DNA of 24,242 nt from positions 1 to 24,242 of the forward strand of contig UQZM01000030.1 in NCBI GenBank assembly GCA_900545615.1, read 5' to 3'. Source of the DNA: an uncultured Collinsella sp. GTDB taxonomy: Bacteria; Actinomycetota; Coriobacteriia; Coriobacteriales; Coriobacteriaceae. The notes below the pieces were generated by a model. The model was not told where the DNA came from. It saw only the letters and a program-made list of their open reading frames with translations, and searched no databases. Below, one piece after another: positions 16,576 to 24,183 of the stretch (position 1 is the stretch's first letter; every line of letters starts with the position of its first letter). The position numbers and the translations under genes were made by a program.

Positions 16576-16611
16576 CAGGGGGCGGGCAAACCAACGTCTG
16601 CCCGCCCCCTG
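16576..16611 (-). other. Intercistronic hairpin between binding protein and permeases
   Basis: The 13-bp perfect GC-rich stem CAGGGGGCGGGCA/TGCCCGCCCCCTG (16576-16588 and 16599-16611) encloses a ten-base loop. No U-tract follows on the minus strand, so it is not a simple terminator. Such hairpins after a binding-protein gene usually protect its mRNA end, so the binding protein is made in excess over the membrane parts. The MalF ribosome site begins just after it. Confidence 0.75.
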
Positions 16612-16642
16612 TCGCTAATCAGATAGCTTGGGCAGCAACTGC

Positions 16643-17959
16643 TTACTCGGAAGCAGCCTTCTCGGTCTTCCAGCCATCGACGAAGGCGTTCTTGACGCCG
16701 TCCCACTTGGTGTTGTCGGCAGCATAAGCAATGAGAGCCTGCTTGAGGTTCTTCTTCCACTCCTCAGAGGGGATGTAGACGAAGTCCCAAGCAACGGTCT
16801 TCTTGCCGTCCTTGGCCATGGCAACGGCCTGCTGCGAGAAGACGTTGGTGGTTTCCTTGGCGCTCTTGAACGGGGCAGTCAGACCCATCTTGTCAGCGAT
16901 GATGCTGGTGGCGGTGTCAGAAGTGACGCACCAATACATGAAGTCCTCGGTGGCCTTCTGAGCATCCTCGGAAGCCTGGGAGCTCACGCACCAGTAGTTC
17001 TCGCCGCCGGAGCACAGGCCCTGGTTCTCCTCGCCGTCAACGCCGATGTAGATCGGCAGCATGCCGAGCTGGTCGTCGGTCATACCGGCCTTGGTGAGGT
17101 CAGCGTATGCCCAAGAGCCGTTCTGATAGAAGACGGCCTTGCCGGTTGCGAACTCGTTGGTGGCGTCGTCGCCGGTCTTGGAAGCAAGCTGCGAAGGATC
17201 GCAGGTGGAGTCGGTGATGTACAGGTCGAAAATCTGCTTGAAGTTGTCGAGATACTCGCCCTTGATCTCGTCGTCCTCCTGGTTGTGCTCCTTCTCGAAC
17301 TCGTAGTAGAGCGGGAGGTTGGCGAGGTGAGTGGTGTAGCGCCAGCTGGAGGAGTCATCCATGCCGGCAGAAGTGAAGGCACCCTCAACACCAAGCTCGT
17401 CCTTGCGGGCCTGGATGTCGTCAGCACAAGCCTTCAGCTTGTCGAAGGAGTTGATGTCCTCGGCCTTGTAGCCAGCCTTCTCGAGCAGCTGCTTGTTGTA
17501 GATGATGCCGTAGCTCTCCTGAACCCAGTCGATGCCCAGATCCTTACCGTCGGACTGCAGCGCCAGGGAGTCATCGATGAGCTCACCGCGGAGCTTGGTG
17601 TCGGACAGGTCGGCGCAGTAGTCCTTCCAGTTCTTAAGGCCGGTGGGGCCGTTGACCTGGAACAGCGTCGGAGCGGAGCTCTTGGACATCTCGGACTTGA
17701 GCTTCTCCTCGTAGGTGTTGGAGGCGGCGGTCACGATCTTGACCTCGATGCCCTTCTCCTCCTTGTACGCCTTGGCGATCTCCTTCCACTCCTTGTCGAC
17801 CTCGGGCTTGAATTGGAGGAAGTAGACCTCGGCAGCGTCACCAGAAGCAGAGGAGCCGGAGCCGGCGGAGCCACCGCAGCCCACGAGACCCAGACCAAGA
17901 ACCGCAGCCGCGGAACCAGCAAAGCCCAGGAACTGCCTTCTGCTCATTTCGTTCTTCAT
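16643..17959 (-). CDS. Extracellular sugar-binding lipoprotein of the ABC importer
   Basis: Captures the substrate outside the membrane and hands it to the MalF/MalG-like permeases. From ATG 17959 it has 438 residues. The signal region SRRQFLGFAG is a twin-arginine motif (Arg7-Arg8), and LVGC (25-28) is a lipobox with lipidated Cys28, followed by a Gly/Ser linker. The mature part is a type I sugar-binding fold; AYKEEKGIEVKIVT near residue 70 and ATGKAVFYQNGSWAYADL are typical of CUT1 binding proteins. An upstream in-frame ATG at 17977 exists, but AGGGTGG lies seven bases before 17959, which supports the shorter form. First gene of the operon. The sugar is not readable; oligosaccharides are typical for the class. 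Confidence 0.93.
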   Translation of the reverse strand: MKNEMSRRQFLGFAGSAAAVLGLGLVGCGGSAGSGSSASGDAAEVYFLQFKPEVDKEWKEIAKAYKEEKGIEVKIVTAASNTYEEKLKSEMSKSSAPTLFQVNGPTGLKNWKDYCADLSDTKLRGELIDDSLALQSDGKDLGIDWVQESYGIIYNKQLLEKAGYKAEDINSFDKLKACADDIQARKDELGVEGAFTSAGMDDSSSWRYTTHLANLPLYYEFEKEHNQEDDEIKGEYLDNFKQIFDLYITDSTCDPSQLASKTGDDATNEFATGKAVFYQNGSWAYADLTKAGMTDDQLGMLPIYIGVDGEENQGLCSGGENYWCVSSQASEDAQKATEDFMYWCVTSDTATSIIADKMGLTAPFKSAKETTNVFSQQAVAMAKDGKKTVAWDFVYIPSEEWKKNLKQALIAYAADNTKWDGVKNAFVDGWKTEKAASE

Positions 17960-18043
17960 TACAATCCACCCTTTCACACCGTGGCGGCACCCTTTGCCGC
18001 CGCCTTCGGAGATTGGCTCGGGGACTTTGCCCCTTTTGCTGAT

Positions 18044-18141
18044 TTGTACAATACGCTATTTGACTAGTTGTTTGAACAAGTATTACAAGAGCGGTAGAAA
18101 AACTTCGGTGAACGGTAATTTCAACTTGATACTTGACAAGT
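18044..18141 (-). promoter_or_regulatory. Candidate operators upstream of the ABC importer operon
   Basis: Three dyads lie in the A/T-rich leader: TTGTACAA (18044-18051), TTGTTTGAACAA (18068-18079, arms TTGTT/AACAA) and ACTTGACAAGT (18131-18141, arms ACTTG/CAAGT). They share the half-site (A/C)TTGT or its complement. This would suit a dimeric regulator such as the neighbouring GntR protein, but no binding evidence can be had from sequence. No consensus promoter could be fixed. Confidence 0.45.
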
Positions 18142-18172
18142 TTTGTATAAACAATTATTTGTTATCAAATGC

Positions 18173-18227
18173 AGCGAAAACGCCCGGTCAAACCGATGCA
18201 TCGTCGGTTTGACCGGGCGTTTTCGCT
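18173..18227 (-). terminator. Terminator of the GntR regulator gene
   Basis: A perfect 24-bp stem (18173-18196 with 18204-18227) closes the seven-base loop TGCATCG. The lower stem is AGCGAAAA/TTTTCGCT, so the T-run is part of the stem. It ends the minus-strand regulator gene and isolates it from the ABC operon. It is much longer than a usual terminator stem. Confidence 0.75.
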
Positions 18228-18265
18228 TTGAGGGCATGAGTCTCGTCAGGCTGCGAGCTAGCCGG

Positions 18266-18985
18266 CTATCGCTTGGAGTTGACGCGGTAGTGGAAGATCT
18301 CGGGGTGTGTGCGAGCGTGCGTCACCTCAAATAAGATGCCATCCGAGGTGTACGACTGGCTCTCCATGACGGCAACGCAGTTGTATTTGCCGAGGTCAAG
18401 ATAGCTGCAGTCCTCATCATTGGCAAGCTCGACGCTCACTGTACGGCGACTCGCCATCACCTTGACGCCGCGTTTGTGCTCCAGATAGTCGTAAATTGAC
18501 TTTGCGGCGATCTCGGGCGTCAGGCCCTTGGCGATTGACTCCAAAAAGTAACCATGGTCTACTTGGCGCGCATTGCCGTTGAGGCTTCGGACACGCACCA
18601 CGCGAATCAACTCCTCGCCCACCTTAAAGCCCAGGCGACGAGAGAGTTGCTCAGTGCAAATCAAATGTTCAAAAGACTTGACCTCGGTCGATGCGACGGC
18701 ATTGTTGCGCTTTGCAAATTCGCCAAACGACTCGACTTCCTCGAGTGCGCCCAGCATGTCGGTTTCGCCCTTGAGCCAAATAACGCGCACGCCCTTGCCG
18801 TGTATAGGCTGCACAAACATCTGGTCGGCCAGCATGCTCAAGGCGCGTCGAACGGTATTGCGCGTGCAGCCAAACTCCGCGGTCAGCTCGGCTTCGGTTG
18901 GCAGCATCTCCTGAAACGCATAAGTCCCGTTAATGATGCGCGAACGGATCTCGCGGTAGATTCCTTCGTAAATCGCTTTTGGCAT
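18266..18985 (-). CDS. GntR-family regulator with UTRA sensor domain
   Basis: The 239-residue protein has an N-terminal winged helix (about 1-72; LPTEAELTAEFGCTRNTVRR is the recognition part). The C-terminal UTRA ligand domain (about 95-235) contains LGFKVGEELIRVVRVRSLNG and HGYF. Proteins of this type (TreR, NagR, FrlR relatives) usually bind a phosphorylated sugar and repress nearby sugar genes. The start ATG follows GAGGTG by five bases. It is divergent from the PTS-HAD gene, with several CCG/CGG palindromes between them, and lies upstream of the ABC operon on the same strand with a strong terminator between. PTS control is the more likely role; ABC control is possible. Confidence 0.92.
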   Translation of the reverse strand: MPKAIYEGIYREIRSRIINGTYAFQEMLPTEAELTAEFGCTRNTVRRALSMLADQMFVQPIHGKGVRVIWLKGETDMLGALEEVESFGEFAKRNNAVASTEVKSFEHLICTEQLSRRLGFKVGEELIRVVRVRSLNGNARQVDHGYFLESIAKGLTPEIAAKSIYDYLEHKRGVKVMASRRTVSVELANDEDCSYLDLGKYNCVAVMESQSYTSDGILFEVTHARTHPEIFHYRVNSKR

Positions 18986-19039
18986 GACTTCACCTCTAAT
19001 GAATATGTATGGTTAGGCACGATAGCATTTCTTAAAGTT

Positions 19040-19173
19040 GTTTAAACCGATTATCGGCAAAGCGACAGGATTTAACCGTTGACGGTTTCTGTCCCGCCCA
19101 AACCGGTTTCGATCAAAACTGCCGGTACGACAATCGTCTGGTCCTCTACAATGAATCCATTGTTTAAACGTTT
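19040..19173. promoter_or_regulatory. Divergent control region with multiple palindromes between GntR and PTS genes
   Basis: CCGATTATCGG (19047-19057), AACCGTTGACGGTT (19074-19087) and AAACCGGTTT (19100-19109) are perfect dyads with the same CCG/CGG half-sites, 27-29 and about 24 bp apart centre to centre. GTTTAAAC occurs at 19040-19047 and 19162-19169, the latter fused to AAACGTTT (19166-19173), which resembles a LacI-type core. A -10 box TACAAT (19147-19152) could serve the PTS gene. This looks like a regulated divergent promoter, probably bound by the GntR protein. Confidence 0.6.
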
Positions 19174-19212
19174 CACCACGCGCAACGCGCCTCGATATTC
19201 GGGAGGCAGAAC

Positions 19213-21666
19213 ATGCTGCAAAAAATCCAACGCTTTGGCGGGGCAATGTTCGCGCCCGCCATGCTGTTTTCCATATCGGGCCTTATGGTCGGCGTCTCCG
19301 CCCTCGCAACGTCTGCGGATATCGTCGGCGACCTCGCCGTATACGGAACCCCTTGGTACGTTTTTTGGACTATCATTCAGCGCGGCTCGTGGACGGTCTT
19401 TAAACGACTTCCGCTCCTTTTTGCCGTAGCGCTTCCCATCGGCCTTGCCCAAAAGCAACCGGCACGTTGTTGCCTCGAGGCGCTCGTGGCTTATTTTGCC
19501 TATTGCTTCTTTTTGAGCGAGATCATCAAGCTAAGCGGAGACAACCTTGGACTTAAGTACCCGTCGTCTTTGACCCCCGCTAGCGGCATTACCATCATCG
19601 ACGGCATCAAGACGCTCGACACCGGCATTATCGGCCCGCTAGCGGTATCGGCAACCGTCGTCGCCATCCATGACCGCTTCTACGATGCCAAGGTCCCCGA
19701 TTGGCTCGGCACCTTCTCGGGTTCCTCGCTGGTCTACCTCATCAGCTTTTTTGCCGTGTTCGCCCTTGCCGCCATCTCGGCCGCCATCGTGCCCTTCGTA
19801 TACGCAGCGACCGAAACGCTGCGCCACGCACTTGTGGGCGTCGGCCCCCTCGGCGTGGGTATCTTTGCGTTTTTGGAGCGAGCACTCGAGCCCATGGGGC
19901 TGCACCACCTGCTCTACATGCCTATCTACTACGACAATTTAGTTATTAACGACGGCATCTACGCCACGTGGACCAACTTGCTTCCCATCCTCTCGCACAG
20001 CACGCGCCCCCTCAATGAGCTTGCGCCGTGGGCCGGTTTTACCGCCACCGGCTGGGTCAAGCTCTTTGGCCTTCCTGCCATCGCGGCTGCGTTCTACTCC
20101 ACCGCAAAGCCCGAGCGCCGCGCTGCCCTCAAGGTCATCCTGGTTCCCGCCATTGTTGCCTCAGTGGTCTGCGGCGTCACCGAACCGCTCGAGTTTCTCT
20201 TTATGTTCACCTATCCCGGACTCTTTTTGCTCTATGCCGTCCTATCTTCCTGCCTCGCCATGGCTATGAACTTCTTTGGCGTCGTCGGCATCTTCTCGGG
20301 CGGTTTTATGGAAATGGCTGCCTTCAACTTTATCCCGCTCATGCGGACGCATGCCGGCTCCTACCTTTTGGCACTCGGAATCGGACTCATCTTTAGCGTC
20401 ATCTTCTTTCTGAGCTTTCGAGGTCTTATCCTGACCTTTGACCTTAAAACCCCGGGACGCGAGGACCATATCGCCAGCAACGCGGCGCTCTCGCGCTTGA
20501 CGGGAGACGACGTTGACGAAAAGCGCACATCCAAAACCGGCGCTTCCGACGACCAGGCCTCACAAGATCATCTGCTCGCCGAGCAGGTTGTGACGCTTCT
20601 GGGCGGCGTCTCCAACATTGTGGGCGCAACCAACTGCGCCACGCGGCTGCGCGTCGAAGTCGTGGACCCCTCCATCGTCGCGGACAATGCGACCTTTGTC
20701 GCAGCGGGTGCCAAAGGCCTCATCATTACGGGCAAGACCGCCCAGGTGATCATCGGCATCTCCGTTCCCCGCGTTAAAGAGCATTTTGACCAGATCATGG
20801 GCCTCGAGCCGGAATTTGTGCCCACCACCTCGGCCTCCCCTGCCGCCAGCGCAGCCCATAAGCGCGGCGATATTTGCTTCTTCGATATCGACGGAACGCT
20901 CGCCTGGCAAGACCCCAGGCTCGCCCAAGACCTTCCCGAAGACGAGCGGGACCTCTCCCCCTATCCCAACGAGGCGGTTTCGCAGGCAATCCGCGAGTTT
21001 GTCGCCAACGGCAACATGGCCTTTATCTGCACGGGACGTACCCTGAGCTGCATCCACCCCAAACTTCTTGAGCTGCCCTGGACCGGCATCGTCTGTCTTG
21101 CGGGCGGTTACGCCGAGATCAACGGACACGCAATTCGCGATCTGTCGATGACACCCAGCATGCTGCAGCATCTTGCCCCCTATCTTGAGCAATCGGGCGA
21201 GGTCATCCGCTTTGAGGGCCTCAACGGCGTCGTGCGCATGAGTGCCGATGCGCCCGATGCTCCCGGATACGCGCGCACCCTGGGCGACGCAGTCACGCAG
21301 CTGCAACATTACAGTGTCTACAAGATCTTGATGTCTACATCACTCGCCAACCACATCGCTCAAGATAAGGCACTTGAGCCGCTACTGTGCTTTAACGAGC
21401 TCGAACTCGAGGTAACCGAAATCTCGCCCCGCGAATGCACGAAGCGCGGGGGCATCCAGTCTGTACTCGACGCCCTCGATCCCCACCACGGAACCGTATA
21501 CGGCATTGGCGACGCCAGCAATGACGTCTCGCTGATGAACGCCGTCGATGTCGGTATCGCCATGGGCAATGCGCCGGACTATCTCAAGGATAAGGCCGAT
21601 TACGTGACCGACACCGTCGATCACGACGGTGTCGTTGCGGCGCTCGAGCATTTTGGGCTGATTTAG
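19213..21666 (+). CDS. PTS sugar permease IIC-IIB fused to a Cof-type HAD phosphatase
   Basis: One uninterrupted 817-residue reading frame with three parts. Residues 1 to about 415 are a glucose/maltose-type IIC channel with many membrane segments and the GVTEPLEF motif (321-328). Residues about 451-528 are the IIB domain, with phosphorylated Cys475 in GATNCATRLRV. After a Ser/Ala-rich linker, residues about 555-817 are a HAD-IIB hydrolase: DIDGT (Asp558, Asp560), CTGRT (Thr607), Lys744 in TKRGG, and GIGDASNDVSLM (Asp767, Asp771). All catalytic residues are present. No IIA domain is attached, so phosphate must come from a separate IIA. IIC and IIB would phosphorylate the sugar on entry; the HAD part could remove that phosphate. 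The closest IIC types are alpha-glucoside, maltose or glucose permeases. GGGAGG lies six bases before the ATG. It is divergent from a GntR regulator, and no phospho-glucosidase is adjacent. Confidence 0.93.
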   Translation: MLQKIQRFGGAMFAPAMLFSISGLMVGVSALATSADIVGDLAVYGTPWYVFWTIIQRGSWTVFKRLPLLFAVALPIGLAQKQPARCCLEALVAYFAYCFFLSEIIKLSGDNLGLKYPSSLTPASGITIIDGIKTLDTGIIGPLAVSATVVAIHDRFYDAKVPDWLGTFSGSSLVYLISFFAVFALAAISAAIVPFVYAATETLRHALVGVGPLGVGIFAFLERALEPMGLHHLLYMPIYYDNLVINDGIYATWTNLLPILSHSTRPLNELAPWAGFTATGWVKLFGLPAIAAAFYSTAKPERRAALKVILVPAIVASVVCGVTEPLEFLFMFTYPGLFLLYAVLSSCLAMAMNFFGVVGIFSGGFMEMAAFNFIPLMRTHAGSYLLALGIGLIFSVIFFLSFRGLILTFDLKTPGREDHIASNAALSRLTGDDVDEKRTSKTGASDDQASQDHLLAEQVVTLLGGVSNIVGATNCATRLRVEVVDPSIVADNATFVAAGAKGLIITGKTAQVIIGISVPRVKEHFDQIMGLEPEFVPTTSASPAASAAHKRGDICFFDIDGTLAWQDPRLAQDLPEDERDLSPYPNEAVSQAIREFVANGNMAFICTGRTLSCIHPKLLELPWTGIVCLAGGYAEINGHAIRDLSMTPSMLQHLAPYLEQSGEVIRFEGLNGVVRMSADAPDAPGYARTLGDAVTQLQHYSVYKILMSTSLANHIAQDKALEPLLCFNELELEVTEISPRECTKRGGIQSVLDALDPHHGTVYGIGDASNDVSLMNAVDVGIAMGNAPDYLKDKADYVTDTVDHDGVVAALEHFGLI

Positions 21667-21735
21667 GCGCGCTCCATCAAACGCACGCCCGTTGTCCCAA
21701 ATCGCCAAAACTGCCGCGCCAAACGCCCTAATGTG

Positions 21736-21758
21736 GCAATATGTTGTCTGCATATTGC
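21736..21758. promoter_or_regulatory. Small dyad in the leader of the prenyl synthase gene
   Basis: GCAATATG (21736-21743) and CATATTGC (21751-21758) are exact inverted arms seven bases apart. It could be an operator or a leader hairpin; no promoter could be fixed nearby. Confidence 0.35.
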
Positions 21759-21779
21759 ATCAACGCAACCTCAGAAAGA

Positions 21780-22805
21780 ATGCGAGAACCCGTGTCCAGT
21801 CCGTTTACCAGCTTTTTAGCCCAGCACTTTGACCAGATTAACGACTATCTGGCCACGTTCTTTGACGGACAGGCGACCTCTGCCGATATCGAGCGCTACC
21901 TGTATGCGCCGCTCTCGGCTTTTACGGCCAACGCCGGCAAGCGCCACCGCCCGCTTATCTGTATGCTCGCCGCAACCGCAGTGGGCGGTAGCTTTGAGAG
22001 CGCCCGCAGCGCCGCGGCAGCCATCGAGCATTTCCAGTCGGGCGCGCTGATCCACGACGACATCGCCGACAACGGACAGCTTCGTCGAGGCAAGCCCTGC
22101 ATGCACCTTACCGAGGGCACGGGCCTTGCCATCAATTGCGGCGACCTGGCGCTCACTATGGTCACCAAGACGGTTCTCGACGACCCCACGCTGGAGTCCG
22201 ACGTGAAGCTGCGCGTGCTCCACGAGCTTACCGAGATGATCGTCCGCACCATCGAGGGTCAAGCGCTCGACCTGGGTTGGGTCCGTGACGGGCGCTTTGA
22301 TATCTCGGTTGATGACTACCTGGACATGGCGACGCACAAGACCGCGTTTTACAGCGGAGCCACGCCGCTTGCCGCCGGAGCCATTATCGGCGGCGGCAAC
22401 GATGAGCAAATCGAAGCGCTGCGCGCCTTTGGCCTGCACACGGGCCTTGCCTTTCAGATTCAGGACGACCTGCTCAACCTTGTCGGCACTAAGGAAGCCG
22501 CCAACAAGGACTTCCGCACCGACATCACCGAGGGCAAGCGCACGCTTGTCGCCGTACACGCCCTCTCTGATGAGCGCCACCACGACGAGGTCGAGGCGAT
22601 TCTTTCCTCGGGCACCGATGATCCCGCGCAGCTCGCACGCGCCGTGGAGATCTTCCAGGAGACCGGCTCCATCGATTACGCCCACACTTACGCGCTCGAC
22701 CTGACCGCTAAGGCCAAAGCGGCCATCGAGAACGTTGAGCTTGATCCGCACGCACGCGAGCTGTTCCTCTCCATGGCAGATTTCTTTGTGGAGCGCCTTA
22801 ACTAA
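21780..22805 (+). CDS. Trans-prenyl diphosphate synthase (polyprenyl synthetase family)
   Basis: Condenses isopentenyl diphosphate onto allylic diphosphates to make a linear prenyl chain, such as a geranylgeranyl or longer quinone-type chain. From ATG 21780 it has 341 residues. GKRHRP is at 53-58, the first Asp-rich motif HDDIAD holds Asp93, Asp94 and Asp97, and LRRGKP follows at 101-106. The second motif is QDDLLN (Asp229, Asp230, Asn233), where the last Asp of the usual DDxxD is Asn. The first motif lacks the two-residue insertion typical of bacterial farnesyl synthases, which points to a medium or long product. The start is uncertain: ATG 21741, ATG 21780 and GTG 21792 are all in frame, and none has a good ribosome site. 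It lies 113 bases after the PTS gene. Confidence 0.9.
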   Translation: MREPVSSPFTSFLAQHFDQINDYLATFFDGQATSADIERYLYAPLSAFTANAGKRHRPLICMLAATAVGGSFESARSAAAAIEHFQSGALIHDDIADNGQLRRGKPCMHLTEGTGLAINCGDLALTMVTKTVLDDPTLESDVKLRVLHELTEMIVRTIEGQALDLGWVRDGRFDISVDDYLDMATHKTAFYSGATPLAAGAIIGGGNDEQIEALRAFGLHTGLAFQIQDDLLNLVGTKEAANKDFRTDITEGKRTLVAVHALSDERHHDEVEAILSSGTDDPAQLARAVEIFQETGSIDYAHTYALDLTAKAKAAIENVELDPHARELFLSMADFFVERLN

Positions 22806-22943
22806 CGGGGGTTATAAAATCTGTCAGCAGCGTATTTAGGCACAACTTGCTACACTGTTGAGTGCATGTTTATGCATCCCTTTGCGTTGTCTATCCGACA
22901 GACGCTCAAATAGTACGAATGGTACGCCGAAAGGGGTTCGTTC

Positions 22944-23849
22944 ATGGAACCTATTACAACGGGCATGCAAGGAGCAGCCGTCGAGGACGTGCAGTCTCGT
23001 CTCCTGCAGCTCGGCTACACGATTGATGCCGCCGAAGTCACCGACAAGTACTTTGGAGCCACCACTGAGCAGGCCGTCAGCACCTTCAGGCTCGACAGCG
23101 GCCTTGCTGCCGGTCATGCCGTCGATATCCCCTGTTGGAGCGCCCTTGTAGACGCTTCGTATAAGCTGGGCGACCGCACCCTCTATCTGCGCATGCCCAA
23201 TTTCCATGGCGCCGATGTGCAGGCCCTGCAGCGCGCTCTCAACGTTTTGGGCTTTGCCTGTGGCGAAGACGACGGCTACTTTGGTCCGCATACCGAGGCC
23301 GCCCTGCAGCAGTTCCAGGAAAATGTCGGCCTGTTTGCCGACGGCATGGCCTTCCAGGACACCTACGCCTACATCAACCGCCTGCACCATGTGTGGGAGG
23401 GCAAGCCCTCGGTCACCGAAGCCGAGTCCCGCATCGGTTTTGCTCGCGCCGCCAACGTGCTCGAGCGCTTCCAGATTGCCGTTATCGGCGAGGACCCCAT
23501 CGCACGCAGCGTTGCGTCGCGCATGTGGAATATCGCCACGGCAACGACCGACAACAGCGGCATGATGCTCTGTGACTCCGAGGTCCCAACCGACGTTGAC
23601 CTGGTGCTCGAAATCGCAAGCGACGAGCTGCCCGCCGACGCCGCACCGCGCGCCACGATTGCCCTCGCCGAGTGCCACAACCTGGCCCAGCGCATCCGCA
23701 CCGCCAATGTCGCCGCGCAGCAGAAGCCGGCTCGCATTCGCATTGAGCTCACGGGCATGACGCGCTACAACGGCACTTTCACGGCCAGCGACGCGCAGAC
23801 ACTCGCCGTACGCCTGCTCGATGGCGTTTGCGATGCCCTCGCAGATTAG
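22944..23849 (+). CDS. Protein with two peptidoglycan-binding domains and an unknown C-terminal domain, no signal peptide
   Basis: The 301 residues contain two PG_binding_1-type modules. Residues about 7-70 include GAAVEDVQSRLLQLGY and FGATTEQAVSTF; residues about 88-147 include GADVQALQRALNVLGF and YFGPHTEAALQQFQ. The remaining half (about 150-301) is a soluble alpha/beta-looking domain (FQIAVIGEDPIARSVASRMW, DLVLEIASDELPAD) that I do not recognise. In layout it resembles mycobacterial CwlM, which has two such modules followed by an amidase fold and acts inside the cell. However, no zinc-binding His/Glu set is visible, so it would be inactive as an amidase. The N-terminus has no signal or membrane segment, so the protein should be cytosolic. 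AAAGGGG lies about seven bases before the ATG. Confidence 0.8.
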   Translation: MEPITTGMQGAAVEDVQSRLLQLGYTIDAAEVTDKYFGATTEQAVSTFRLDSGLAAGHAVDIPCWSALVDASYKLGDRTLYLRMPNFHGADVQALQRALNVLGFACGEDDGYFGPHTEAALQQFQENVGLFADGMAFQDTYAYINRLHHVWEGKPSVTEAESRIGFARAANVLERFQIAVIGEDPIARSVASRMWNIATATTDNSGMMLCDSEVPTDVDLVLEIASDELPADAAPRATIALAECHNLAQRIRTANVAAQQKPARIRIELTGMTRYNGTFTASDAQTLAVRLLDGVCDALAD

Positions 23850-23887
23850 GTAAACTAAACGAGTTGCTTTTGGGCAACACCACACAT

Positions 23888-23959
23888 TGGGACGTAGTTC
23901 AACGGTAGAACTCCGGTTTTTGGTGCCGGCTGTTGGGGGTTCGAATCCCTCCGTCCCAG
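23888..23959 (+). tRNA. tRNA-Gln (anticodon TTG)
   Basis: The acceptor stem TGGGACG (23888-23894) pairs with CGTCCCA (23952-23958), with discriminator G. The D-arm contains GTTCAACGGTAGAAC. The anticodon loop TTTTGGT gives anticodon TTG, and the T-loop is TTCGAAT between GGGGG and CCCTC-type arms. The CCA end is not encoded (CCC follows). A terminator follows 13 bases later. Confidence 0.95.
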
Positions 23960-23972
23960 CCCTTAAGAACAC

Positions 23973-24009
23973 AGCGCTCCAGGCCCTTATGAACCTGGAG
24001 CGCTTTCTT
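23973..24009 (+). terminator. Terminator after tRNA-Gln
   Basis: The 11-bp perfect stem AGCGCTCCAGG/CCTGGAGCGCT (23973-23983 and 23994-24004) is followed by TTCTTG. Confidence 0.85.
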
Positions 24010-24043
24010 GTGGGCAAGCGGAGGAATTCGAACCCACAAGGAA
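24007..24043 (-). other. tRNA 3'-end-like remnant within a hairpin
   Basis: On the minus strand GTGGGTTCGAATTCCTC looks like a decayed T-arm, followed by bases that could be a 3' acceptor strand ending CCCA. The T-stem has one mismatch and one wobble, and no matching 5' half is found within 100 bases. On the plus strand the ends CTTGTGGG and CCCACAAG (24007-24014 and 24033-24040) form an 8-bp hairpin. It could be a leftover attachment site of a mobile element or a chance resemblance. Confidence 0.35.
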
Positions 24044-24183
24044 TCTACCTATATAAGACAGACGCCCCAAGCCCGAAAGGACCAAGAGCGCCTAACATCA
24101 AGAAAATATCAGCCCAGTTCCGAAAAGCGAGCCGCATGCAACAACCAAGTAACCACAGGCCCCGGGAGAGCGGGGACACTGGC

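Noticed and set aside
18173..18227. Insertion-sequence end or MITE
   Set aside because: The perfect 24-bp stem is isolated, has no second copy in the window, and sits just after the GntR stop codon, so a terminator is simpler.
20870..21666. HAD phosphatase as a separate gene
   Set aside because: There is no stop, frameshift or ribosome-binding site between IIB and HAD; the linker is in frame and Ser/Ala-rich, so it is one fusion protein.
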